This document shows positions 1 through 6,222 of a DNA stretch of 26,261 bases, in pieces. The DNA comes from CAZYBG01 sp964645155. GTDB lineage: Bacteria > Pseudomonadota > Alphaproteobacteria > Rhodobacterales > Rhodobacteraceae. The notes under the pieces are model-generated. The model had not been told where the DNA came from, did not search any database, and saw only the letters and a list, made by a program, of their open reading frames with translations. Each line of letters starts with the position of its first letter. Positions within the stretch are counted from its first letter, which is position 1. The stretch is from positions 1-26,261 of the forward strand of contig CAZYBG010000040.1 in assembly GCA_964645155.1 (NCBI GenBank), given 5' to 3'. The translations under genes and the position numbers were made by a program.

Positions 1-925
1 CCGCCACGATCCGCGTGGTGCAGATCGAGCCCGGCCCGATCCCGACCTTGACCGCATCGGCGCCGGCATCGATCAGCGCCCGCGTCGCCTCGGCGGTCGC
101 GACGTTGCCGGCGATTACCTGCACCTCGTTCGAGGCGCGCTTGATCCGCGCGACGACGCGGGCCACACCCTCGCTGTGGCCATGCGCGGTGTCGACCACG
201 ACGATGTCGACACCGGCATCGACCAGCGCCTCGGCCCGCTCGAAGCCGGCGTCGCCCACCGTGGTCGCCGCCGCGACGCGGAGCCGGCCGAGCCCGTCCT
301 TGCAGGCGATCGGGTTCAGCACCGCCTGCTCGGTGTCCTTCAGCGTCAGGAGGCCGGTGAGCTTGCCCTTGCCGTCGGTCACCAGCAGCTTCTCGATCCG
401 CCGCGCCTTCATCAGCGACTTCGCCGCATCGAGGTCGGCGGGCTCGGTCAGCACGGCGAGGTTGTCCTGCGTCATCATCACCCGGACCGGCGTGTCGTCG
501 GAGGTGGCGAAGCGCATGTCGCGGTTGGTCACGATGCCGACGACGCGCCCGGCGCCGTCGACCACCGGAAAGCCGGTGACGTTGTAGCGCTCCTGCAGCG
601 CCTTGGCATCGGCGAGCGTCTGGTCGGGGGACAGCGTGATCGGGTTGTAGACGATGCCGCTGACGAAGCGCTTTACCCGGCGCACCTCGGCGGCCTGCAT
701 CGCGGTGTCGAGGTTGCGGTGGATCACGCCGATCCCGCCGGCCTGCGCCATGGCGATCGCCATCCGGGCCTCGGTCACCGTGTCCATCGCCGAGGACAGC
801 AGCGGGATGTTCAGCCGGATCGTCCGCGTCGCCCAGGTCGCGGTGTCGGCGGTCGAGGGCAGGACCGCGCTCGCCCCGGGCACCAGAAGCACGTCGTCGA
901 AGGTCAGCGCCTCGCGAATCTCCAT
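1..925 (-). CDS. guaB: IMP dehydrogenase, N-terminal part (3' end outside window)
   Basis: Inosine-5'-monophosphate dehydrogenase oxidises IMP to XMP with NAD+, the committed step of GMP synthesis in the cytosol. Reading the complement from the ATG at 925 gives MEIREALTFDDVLLVPG, the standard IMPDH opening. The SSAMDTVTE segment follows, then a CBS pair at about residues 90-200 (IVYNPITLSPDQTLADA, VVGIVTNRDMR, LTGLLTLKD). Next are VDTAHGHSEGV, IAGNVATAEATRALIDAGAD and the active-site loop GIGPGSICTTR with the catalytic Cys near residue 302. The frame is open to base 1, so about 308 of the usual 480-500 residues are seen. A GGAGGCG sequence lies just upstream of the ATG. It is divergent from the amidotransferase gene. 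The identification is secure. Confidence 0.96.
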   Translation of the reverse strand, partial: MEIREALTFDDVLLVPGASAVLPSTADTATWATRTIRLNIPLLSSAMDTVTEARMAIAMAQAGGIGVIHRNLDTAMQAAEVRRVKRFVSGIVYNPITLSPDQTLADAKALQERYNVTGFPVVDGAGRVVGIVTNRDMRFATSDDTPVRVMMTQDNLAVLTEPADLDAAKSLMKARRIEKLLVTDGKGKLTGLLTLKDTEQAVLNPIACKDGLGRLRVAAATTVGDAGFERAEALVDAGVDIVVVDTAHGHSEGVARVVARIKRASNEVQVIAGNVATAEATRALIDAGADAVKVGIGPGSICTTRIVA

Positions 926-1086
926 CGGTCGCCTCCGTGGAAGCCGTCGTTGGCGCCTGCCTGTTTCACGGGCACGGCGCGAAGGCAAGCCCCTTGCCGG
1001 GCCGGCCCCGCCGTGCTGAAGCTCGTCCCCGGGGGCCCGGTCCGGATGCGGGCGGGATGCGGGCCGGAGGGGCAGCGGAGCGGGAC

Positions 1087-1791
1087 ATGCGCGTCGCGAT
1101 CGTCGAGAACATGGCGGGCACGCTGCACGGCCAGGTCGGCGTCGCGCTGGCCGAGGCGGGGGTGGCGACGACGGTGTTCCGGCCCTATGCCGGCGACGGG
1201 CTGCCCGCGCCGGGCGAGCATGACGGCCTCGTCGTCTTCGGCGGCGAGCAGGCGGCGACCGACGATGCCCGGCACCCCTACCTGCCGGCGCTCGCGGCGC
1301 GGATGCGGGCGTTCGGCGCCGCGGGGCGGGCGGTCCTCGGGATCTGCCTCGGGGCGCAGCTTCTGGCGCGGGGCCAGGGCGGCGCCAACGTCCTCGGGGC
1401 GGCGCCGGAATTCGGCTGGTGCCCGGTGCGTCTGACCGCCGAGGGGCGGGCCGATCCGGTGCTCTCGGCGGTGTCGGCGAGGTTCCGCATCTTCCAGTGG
1501 CACGCCGACACCTTCACGCTGCCGCCCGGGGCGGTGCAGCTCGCCACCGCGGGCGGTGCGGACGGTGCGGCGCAGCAGGCGTTCCGCGCCGGGCCGAAGG
1601 TCTACGGCACGCAGTTCCACTTCGAGGCGAGCCGCGCCGTCGTCGCCCGCTGGACCACGGCCTATGCGGCGCAGTCCGAGGCGCGCCGCCCCGGCTGGAC
1701 CGCGGCGCATCGCGACCTGGCGCGCCGCCACGGGCCCGAGGCCGATGCCGCGGGGCTGGCGCTGGCGCGGGCCTGGGTCGCGCTGCTCTGA
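1087..1791 (+). CDS. Type 1 glutamine amidotransferase family protein
   Basis: A 234-residue stand-alone class I glutamine amidotransferase domain of the GuaA/CarA-like fold. The triad is visible: nucleophile C87 in GICLGAQLLA and H178/E180 in YGTQFHFEAS, preceded by FQWHADTFTLP. Such proteins release ammonia from glutamine, or hydrolyse gamma-glutamyl compounds, in the cytosol. The acceptor cannot be read from the sequence. The start at 1087 is chosen because GGAG lies 6 nt upstream and the frame upstream of it lacks homology-like sequence. It is not GuaA, since no ATP-pyrophosphatase domain follows, although it sits divergently next to guaB. The gene converges on the TehA-like gene, with only 4 bp between the two stop codons. 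It could be a gamma-glutamyl-polyamine hydrolase or a GMP-synthase-like paralogue. Confidence 0.85.
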   Translation: MRVAIVENMAGTLHGQVGVALAEAGVATTVFRPYAGDGLPAPGEHDGLVVFGGEQAATDDARHPYLPALAARMRAFGAAGRAVLGICLGAQLLARGQGGANVLGAAPEFGWCPVRLTAEGRADPVLSAVSARFRIFQWHADTFTLPPGAVQLATAGGADGAAQQAFRAGPKVYGTQFHFEASRAVVARWTTAYAAQSEARRPGWTAAHRDLARRHGPEADAAGLALARAWVALL

Positions 1792-1798
1792 GCGCTCA
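1789..1798. other. Palindrome made of the two convergent stop codons
   Basis: TGAGCGCTCA is a perfect 10-bp palindrome. Its left TGA is the stop of the amidotransferase gene and its right TCA is the complement of the stop of the TehA-like gene. It may give a very short bidirectional hairpin, but it is too short to be called a terminator on its own. Confidence 0.5.
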
Positions 1799-2773
1799 CG
1801 CCGCCGCGGCGTTGGTCCGCGCCGCCAGCGCGCCGCCGGGCCAGAGCCGCAGGATCCGCCACAGGATCACCACCACCGCCGGCGTGACCGCGGCCAGAAG
1901 CACCAGGCCCGCGGTGCCGGCCGCGCCCGGCCCCTGCGCCAGAAGCGCCGCGGCGGCGGCGGGCAGGGGAAAGCTGAACGCGCCCCAGAACGGCGAGAAC
2001 CCCGCGGCGGCGATCCAGCGGGCGCGGACGGCCAGCGCCGCGAGAAGCGCCAGCACCACCAGCACGAAGCCCTGCGCCAGCGCCGCGTGGCCGAGCGACG
2101 CGGCGACCGTCGCGAACAGCGCCGCGGGCGCGAGGTGGATCGCGAGCAGCGGGCGCAGCGGTGCCGGCACGCCGTCGCGCGCGATCTGCCGGAGCGACAG
2201 CGCCCAGATCGCGATCGCCACGGGCAGGGTGCCCGCCAGGACCCAGGTCGCGAGGCCGGTATGGCCGAGCGGCACCGCCGCGAGCGGCGCGAGGATGAAG
2301 CCGACGAAGGCGAGGTGCCAGATCGGCGTCACCCGCCGCCCCTCGGGCGGCGCGCGGCGGAGCGCGGCGACGTAGAGCAGGGCCAGGCCCGCATGCAGCG
2401 CCAGCCCGCCGAAGAGAAGCCCGCGCGCGAGGCCCGCCGAATAGGGCAGCGCGGCCGCGGCGAGAAGCAGCACGCAGAGCGAGGCCGCGGTGAGGCCGCC
2501 GCGCCCGGGAAGCGCGCGCAGATCCTCGCCCACCACGCCCGGCCGCCGCGCCGCCTTGGCGAGGTAGGCGACCGCGAGAAACAGCCAGAGCGCCGTCGCG
2601 GCGCCGAGGATCGCCTCGCCGATGCCCGCGGGGGCACCGAACGCGGCCGCCCGCCGCCAGGCGAGGCCGAGGCCGATCAGTCCGAAGACCGGGGTGAAGA
2701 GCTGCGGCGGAAGCTGCCGGAACGGACCGGCCCGTGCCGCGGGCGCGCCGAGCGGAGGCGGGGCGCCGCTCAT
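1796..2773 (-). CDS. TehA/SLAC1-type (TDT family) membrane transporter
   Basis: A 325-residue integral membrane protein with about ten hydrophobic helices. It resembles the tellurite-resistance/dicarboxylate transporter (TDT) family, which includes bacterial TehA and plant SLAC1 anion channels. Supporting features are the N-terminal L-P-P-Q-L-F-x-P-V-F-G-L-x-G-L-G-L-A helix and the late-family motif GFSPFWGAFSFPLPA near residues 255-270, where members usually have a W-x-x-F-x-F-P segment. The IWHLAFVGFILAP helix also fits. It sits in the inner membrane, and the substrate (anion, tellurite or dicarboxylate) cannot be decided. The Shine-Dalgarno sequence before the ATG is weak (GGCGG). Transcription runs in the same direction as ssb, 183 bp upstream. 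Confidence 0.8.
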   Translation of the reverse strand: MSGAPPPLGAPAARAGPFRQLPPQLFTPVFGLIGLGLAWRRAAAFGAPAGIGEAILGAATALWLFLAVAYLAKAARRPGVVGEDLRALPGRGGLTAASLCVLLLAAAALPYSAGLARGLLFGGLALHAGLALLYVAALRRAPPEGRRVTPIWHLAFVGFILAPLAAVPLGHTGLATWVLAGTLPVAIAIWALSLRQIARDGVPAPLRPLLAIHLAPAALFATVAASLGHAALAQGFVLVVLALLAALAVRARWIAAAGFSPFWGAFSFPLPAAAAALLAQGPGAAGTAGLVLLAAVTPAVVVILWRILRLWPGGALAARTNAAAA

Positions 2774-2797
2774 CCGCGCCGCCTGCCCGGGCCGGCC

Positions 2798-2833
2798 CCG
2801 GTTCTGGCGCCGGTTCTGGCCCCGGTGCTTGCC
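2798..2833. repeat. Three imperfect 12-bp tandem repeats
   Basis: Three head-to-tail units of about 12 bp (consensus CCGGTTCTGGCN) lie between the start of the TehA-like gene and the end of ssb. The third unit is degenerate. No function is evident. Confidence 0.6.
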
Positions 2834-2860
2834 GCAGTTCGGGCCTGAGGAGGCCGCAGC

Positions 2861-2880
2861 CGGGGGCCGGCCGGCCCCCG
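2861..2880. terminator. 20-bp perfect palindrome downstream of ssb
   Basis: Bases 2861-2880 form a perfect self-complementary palindrome (CGGGGGCCGG followed by its complement), 77 bp past the ssb stop. It could fold as a strong GC hairpin in the ssb transcript. There is no T-run after it, so intrinsic termination is only inferred. It could equally be a protein-binding site upstream of the TehA-like gene. Confidence 0.35.
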
Positions 2881-2956
2881 CACGAAACCTGCCCGCGCGG
2901 CTGCGCCGGGTGCACGGGGCGCACGGCAGGGCAGGGCCGCAGGGCCCGCGGTCATC

Positions 2957-3457
2957 TCAGAACGGGATCTCGTCGTCCATGTCGGGGCTGCCGCGGCCGC
3001 TTCCGCCGCCGCCCGACCGCTCGCCCCGGTCGTCGTCGCGGCCGCCGCCATACTCGCCGCCGCCCCGGTCCTCGCCATAGCCGCCTCCACCGCCGCCGCC
3101 GCCATCGCGCCCGTCGAGCAGGGTCAGTTCGCCGCGGTAGGGCCGCAGCACGACCTCGGTCGAGTAGCGGTCCTGGCCGGACTGGTCCTGCCATTTCCGG
3201 GTCTCGAGCTGGCCCTCGATATAGACCTTCGAGCCCTTCTTGAGGTACTGCTCGGCGATCTTCGCGAGCGGTTCCGAGAAGATCGCGACCGAATGCCACT
3301 CGGTCCGCTCCTTGCGCTCTCCGGTAGCCTTGTCGCGCCAGGTCTCCGACGTGGCGATCCTGAGGTTGCACACCTTGCCGCCGTTCTGGAACGTCCGCAC
3401 CTCCGGGTCGCGCCCGAGGTTGCCGACGATGATCACCTTGTTGACCGAACCCGCCAT
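2957..3457 (-). CDS. ssb: Single-stranded DNA-binding protein
   Basis: SSB coats single-stranded DNA in replication, repair and recombination and recruits partner enzymes through its C-terminal tip. The 166-residue product has the OB-fold at residues 1-112 (MAGSVNKVIIVGNLGRDPE, TSETWRDK, TEWHSVAIF, GSKVYIEGQLETRKWQD, STEVVL). A Gly/Asp/Arg-rich disordered linker follows at about 117-157, and the protein ends in the canonical acidic tip MDDEIPF. Its length is typical. The start has GGGAGGCG a few bases upstream. A 5-bp dyad (3510-3523) lies in its upstream region, which is shared with the divergent lytic transglycosylase gene. Confidence 0.97.
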   Translation of the reverse strand: MAGSVNKVIIVGNLGRDPEVRTFQNGGKVCNLRIATSETWRDKATGERKERTEWHSVAIFSEPLAKIAEQYLKKGSKVYIEGQLETRKWQDQSGQDRYSTEVVLRPYRGELTLLDGRDGGGGGGGGYGEDRGGGEYGGGRDDDRGERSGGGGSGRGSPDMDDEIPF

Positions 3458-3509
3458 CTTCGCCTCCCGCCGAATCCGCGGCCCTGCCGCCGCCCCGTTA
3501 CATCACCGC

Positions 3510-3523
3510 CCCTTGGTTAAGGG
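3510..3523. promoter_or_regulatory. Short AT-richer dyad in the ssb / transglycosylase divergent region
   Basis: CCCTT-GGTT-AAGGG is a 5-bp inverted repeat in the only AT-richer patch of this 243-bp intergenic region, about 53 bp upstream of the ssb start. It does not match the GTTC-N7-GTTC type LexA box of alphaproteobacteria. It may be an operator or promoter part, but this is inferred from position only. Confidence 0.2.
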
Positions 3524-3654
3524 AAGGCTAAAGCGCCCCGGCCGCGCCTGCCTGCGGGCCTCGGCGCAGGCGGAACCCTGCGGCAGGGCACCTGCGCGTA
3601 GCGGCTGGCGCGACCGCGCGAAACCGGTATAGTCGCGGCGTCTGGAACGAGCCG

Positions 3655-3685
3655 CATTCGCGCACGAGAAACATTCGCGCACGAG
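3655..3685. repeat. 14-bp direct repeat just upstream of the transglycosylase gene
   Basis: CATTCGCGCACGAG occurs at 3655-3668 and again at 3672-3685, a 17-bp period, ending 15 bp before the ATG at 3701. A weak -10-like TATAGT lies at 3628-3633. The repeat probably lies in the 5' untranslated region. Confidence 0.65.
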
Positions 3686-3700
3686 GGACTGGGGGACGAC

Positions 3701-4297
3701 ATGCGACCGGGGACGTTCGGCAGCGCGGCGGCGCTCGCCCTGATCTTTGCGGCGCCCGGCAGCCTGGCGCAGGAAACCGCTTCCGCCCGCAACCGCATGG
3801 CGCTGTTCGCCAACCAGACCCGCGTGCTCGACAGCCGCGCGGCGGTGCAATACGCCAACTCGGTCCGGCTGCAGCCGGCGCCGGTGATCGTGCCGGGCCA
3901 GCCGGGGGCGATCCCGGGCTACGGCGGCACCTACCGGGGCGAGTATCTCGACCTCGCGCGCGCCGCGGCGCGCCGCCACGGCATCCCCGAGGACCTGTTC
4001 CTGCGCCTCGTCCAGCAGGAATCGGGCTGGAACCCCCGCGCGGTCTCGCACAAGGGCGCGACCGGGCTCGCCCAGCTGATGCCCGCGACCGCGCAGCGGC
4101 TCGGCGTCGACATGCACGATCCCCGCCAGAACCTCGACGGCGGCGCGCGCTACCTGAGGATGATGTACGACCGCTTCGGCAACTGGCGCCATGCGCTGGC
4201 CGCCTACAATGCCGGGCCCGAGGCGGTGCTGCGGCACGGCGGCATCCCGCCCTACCGCGAGACGCAGGGCTACGTCCGCGCGATCCTCGGCAGCTGA
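3701..4297 (+). CDS. Secreted lytic transglycosylase (SLT domain)
   Basis: A 198-residue exported enzyme that cleaves the glycan strand of peptidoglycan and forms 1,6-anhydro-muropeptides in the periplasm. The N-terminus is a signal peptide, with cleavage likely after SLA near residue 23. The SLT/goose-lysozyme-like domain spans about residues 82-195. It has catalytic E107 in VQQESGWNPRAVS, GLAQLMPATA at 122-131, the NLDGGARYLRMM helix and AYNAGPEAV at 168-176. These are the hallmark motifs of family 1 transglycosylases. A purine-rich GGGGGA precedes the ATG by about 4 nt. The aldolase gene starts 25 bp downstream on the same strand. The 82-residue N-terminal stretch has no recognisable domain. 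Confidence 0.93.
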   Translation: MRPGTFGSAAALALIFAAPGSLAQETASARNRMALFANQTRVLDSRAAVQYANSVRLQPAPVIVPGQPGAIPGYGGTYRGEYLDLARAAARRHGIPEDLFLRLVQQESGWNPRAVSHKGATGLAQLMPATAQRLGVDMHDPRQNLDGGARYLRMMYDRFGNWRHALAAYNAGPEAVLRHGGIPPYRETQGYVRAILGS

Positions 4298-4322
4298 GCC
4301 GGCCCGGTTGCGTCCGGCGGCG

Positions 4323-5090
4323 GTGGCCAATCCGCTCAAGACGGCGCTGGCGGCGGGCCGGGTGCAGATCGGCCTCTGGCTCGGCCTCGGCAACCCCGTC
4401 ACCGCCGAGATCGCCGCCGGGGCGGGCTACGACTGGTGCCTGATCGACGCCGAGCACGCGCCGAACGACCTCGGCGCGATCCTCGCGCAGCTCGTCGCGA
4501 TCGAGGCGCAGGGCGTGGCTGCGGCGGTGCGGGTGCCGGCCAACGATCCGGTCTGGCTGAAGCGGGTGCTCGACCTCGGCGTCGGGACCGTGGTGGTCCC
4601 GATGGTCGACAGCGCCGCCGCGGCGGCCGCCGCGGTCGCCGCCTGCCGCTATCCGCCCGCCGGCAGCCGCGGCATGGCGCCGGGCCTCGTCCGCGCCTCG
4701 GGCTACGGCGCGCGGGCCGACTACGCCGCCGGCGCCGATGCCGGCATCTGCGTGATCGTGCAGGCCGAAAGCGCGGCGGCGGTCGCAGAAAGCGCGGCAA
4801 TCGCCGCGGTGCCCGGCGTCGACGGGGTGTTCGTCGGGCCGCTCGACCTCGCCGCCAGCCTCGGCCATCCCGGCCGCCCCGACGCGCCCGAGGTGGCGGC
4901 GGCGACCGCGCGGGTGTTCGCCGCGACGCGCGCCGCCGGCAAGGCCGCGGGGTCGATCGCCTTCGACGCGGCCGGGACCGCCGGCCTCGCGGCGGCGGGC
5001 GTCACCTTCCTCGCCGTCGGCTCGGACGTGGCGCTGGCCGCGCAGGCGTTCCGCGACCGGGCCCGCGCGGCGCGGCAGGCGATCGGCTGA
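4323..5090 (+). CDS. HpcH/HpaI-type class II aldolase
   Basis: A 255-residue aldolase of the 4-hydroxy-2-oxo-heptanedioate aldolase family. Members cleave 2-keto-4-hydroxy acids to pyruvate plus an aldehyde, using a divalent metal, in the cytosol. From the GTG at 4323 the product opens VANPLKTALAAGRVQIGLW as in HpaI. Visible residues are H45 in IDAEHAPND, R70, E149 in VQAES (metal ligand) and D175 in VGPLDLAASLG (metal ligand). An in-frame TTG at 4308 is an alternative start, and neither has a strong ribosome site. The aromatic-degradation genes usual for HpaI are absent, so the physiological substrate is unknown. It follows the transglycosylase gene by 25 bp and converges on the gene at 5102-5974. 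Confidence 0.88.
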   Translation: MANPLKTALAAGRVQIGLWLGLGNPVTAEIAAGAGYDWCLIDAEHAPNDLGAILAQLVAIEAQGVAAAVRVPANDPVWLKRVLDLGVGTVVVPMVDSAAAAAAAVAACRYPPAGSRGMAPGLVRASGYGARADYAAGADAGICVIVQAESAAAVAESAAIAAVPGVDGVFVGPLDLAASLGHPGRPDAPEVAAATARVFAATRAAGKAAGSIAFDAAGTAGLAAAGVTFLAVGSDVALAAQAFRDRARAARQAIG

Positions 5091-5110
5091 CCGCCGGCGC
5101 CTCAGCCGAT
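5082..5110. terminator. Bidirectional hairpin spanning two convergent stop codons
   Basis: ATCGGCTGA at 5082-5090 is perfectly complementary to TCAGCCGAT at 5102-5110, leaving an 11-nt loop. Each arm encodes the last Ile-Gly-stop of one of the two converging genes. There is no T-tract, but the symmetric position between convergent genes supports a shared terminator. Confidence 0.55.
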
Positions 5111-5974
5111 GAAGCGCACACCGGGCAGCGCGGCCACCGCCTCCATGTCGGCGTCGTAGGCGGCGCTCAGCGCGCCCACCAGCGCCTCGTCCCAGCCGGG
5201 CAGGTCGACCTCGACCTCGACCGCCTCGGGCCGGCCGAAGCGCTCGAGGAACGCGGCCACCGCGCGCCGCCGCCGCGCCTCGCTGTCGGGCGGGTGCTCG
5301 GCGAAGTAGCTCCGCATCCGCCGCGCGCCGTCCTCGGTCAGCAGGCTTGCCGGGAACTCGTCGAGAAGCGCGAGGCGCGTTGCCCCGCCATGCCCGGCGA
5401 TGGCGCCGAGGACCGCCGGCCAGAGCACCGGGCTGTCCTCGTTGCACCAGACGGTGACCGGCGCCCCCGGCACGGCCCGGGCCAGCCGGGCAAGCATCTC
5501 CGACCAGCGGAAGCCGGCGGGATCGGCGCCGCCGAGGAACGCGCCGTAGTCGAGCGGCTGCGAGGCCGCGAACAGCGCCGGCAGGAACGTCGCGGGGTTG
5601 CGCACCGCCAGCGTGAAGCCGACCGGGGTGTCGGGGAAGAGGTTGCGGAGCGCGGCCGCCACCCGGTCCGCGCCGGGATAGAACCGCCCGCCGCCGACCG
5701 CCGCCGACCGCGGGCCGAGGAAGTTCTCGTGCGCGAAGATCACCCGGGCCGGCGCGTCCTGGACCATCACCGCGTCGAGCAGGATGTCCTGCATCTCGGC
5801 GCTGGCCGGGCCGCCGCCGAGCCGGCCCAGCAGGTCGCGGAACAGGTAGCGGTACTGCCGCGGCCAGGGCACGATGATGCCCTCGGCCTGCAGCACGGCG
5901 CGGTTCTTCAGCAGGAGTTTCGGAATCCGCTCCTCGTCGGTCAGGTGCACCCCGAGGTGGTAGACGATCTCCAT
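5102..5974 (-). CDS. Uncharacterised protein (290 aa)
   Basis: I do not recognise a named family. From the ATG at 5974 the product begins MEIVYHLGVHLTDEERIPKLL. This looks like the true start because the upstream extension is basic, low-quality sequence. It appears soluble, with no signal peptide or membrane segments. The N-terminal pattern of beta strand, helix and LLKNRAVLQAEGIIVPWP, followed by VIFAHENFLGP and TLAVRNPATFLPALFA, faintly recalls sulfotransferase-fold proteins, but the P-loop-like PAPS-binding motif is not evident. The gene is single on its strand, between the aldolase (convergent) and tRNA-Thr (divergent). It ends in Ile-Gly-stop inside the shared hairpin. No function is assigned. 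Confidence 0.75.
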   Translation of the reverse strand: MEIVYHLGVHLTDEERIPKLLLKNRAVLQAEGIIVPWPRQYRYLFRDLLGRLGGGPASAEMQDILLDAVMVQDAPARVIFAHENFLGPRSAAVGGGRFYPGADRVAAALRNLFPDTPVGFTLAVRNPATFLPALFAASQPLDYGAFLGGADPAGFRWSEMLARLARAVPGAPVTVWCNEDSPVLWPAVLGAIAGHGGATRLALLDEFPASLLTEDGARRMRSYFAEHPPDSEARRRRAVAAFLERFGRPEAVEVEVDLPGWDEALVGALSAAYDADMEAVAALPGVRFIG

Positions 5975-6093
5975 GCCCGACCCCGGCGCCCTCGCTTCGC
6001 TCCGTCGCCGCCCCCAGCTAGCGAAGCGGCACGGCGCCGTCAAACGGCACGCCGCTTGCCCGCGGCCCCGCCGCCCGCTAAACCGGCGCCCGT

Positions 6094-6169
6094 GCCCCTA
6101 TAGCTCAGCTGGTAGAGCATCTGATTTGTAATCAGGGGGTCGGGGGTTCGAGTCCCTCTGGGGGCACCA
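6094..6169 (+). tRNA. tRNA-Thr (anticodon TGT)
   Basis: A 76-nt tRNA with an encoded CCA. The acceptor GCCCCTA pairs with TGGGGGC (one G-T wobble). The D arm is GCTC-AGCTGGTA-GAGC and the anticodon loop TTTGTAA has TGT at positions 34-36. The T arm shows GGGGGTTCGAGTCCCTC. The anticodon reads ACA and, by wobble, other Thr codons. It stands alone between the minus-strand uncharacterised gene and the convergent CorC-like gene. Confidence 0.96.
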
Positions 6170-6184
6170 TCCTGGGGGCACCAT
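6158..6184. repeat. 13-bp duplication of the tRNA-Thr 3' end
   Basis: CTGGGGGCACCAT occurs at 6158-6170 (the tRNA 3' end plus one base) and again at 6172-6184, a 14-bp period. Short tRNA 3'-end repeats can mark past integration at a tRNA, but only 1 bp separates the copies here. Slippage is an equally good explanation. Confidence 0.7.
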
Positions 6185-6194
6185 GGTCGGGCAC

Positions 6195-6222
6195 CCGCCG
6201 GCGCACGCTACGGCGCCGGCGG
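6195..6222. terminator. 10-bp-stem hairpin between tRNA-Thr and the CorC-like gene
   Basis: CCGCCGGCGC at 6195-6204 pairs perfectly with GCGCCGGCGG at 6213-6222 over an 8-nt loop. The loop contains the stop codon (6208-6210) of the minus-strand CorC-like gene. It is placed to end both the tRNA transcript (26 bp after CCA) and the converging mRNA. No T-tract is present. Confidence 0.5.

Noticed and set aside
1087..1791. guaA (GMP synthase) next to guaB
   Set aside because: Only the glutaminase domain is present, with a stop codon and a convergent gene directly after it; the ATP-pyrophosphatase domain is missing.
3458..3700. LexA box between ssb and the transglycosylase gene
   Set aside because: No GTTC-N7-GTTC or GAAC-N7-GAAC type site could be found. 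Only a short CCCTT/AAGGG dyad is present.
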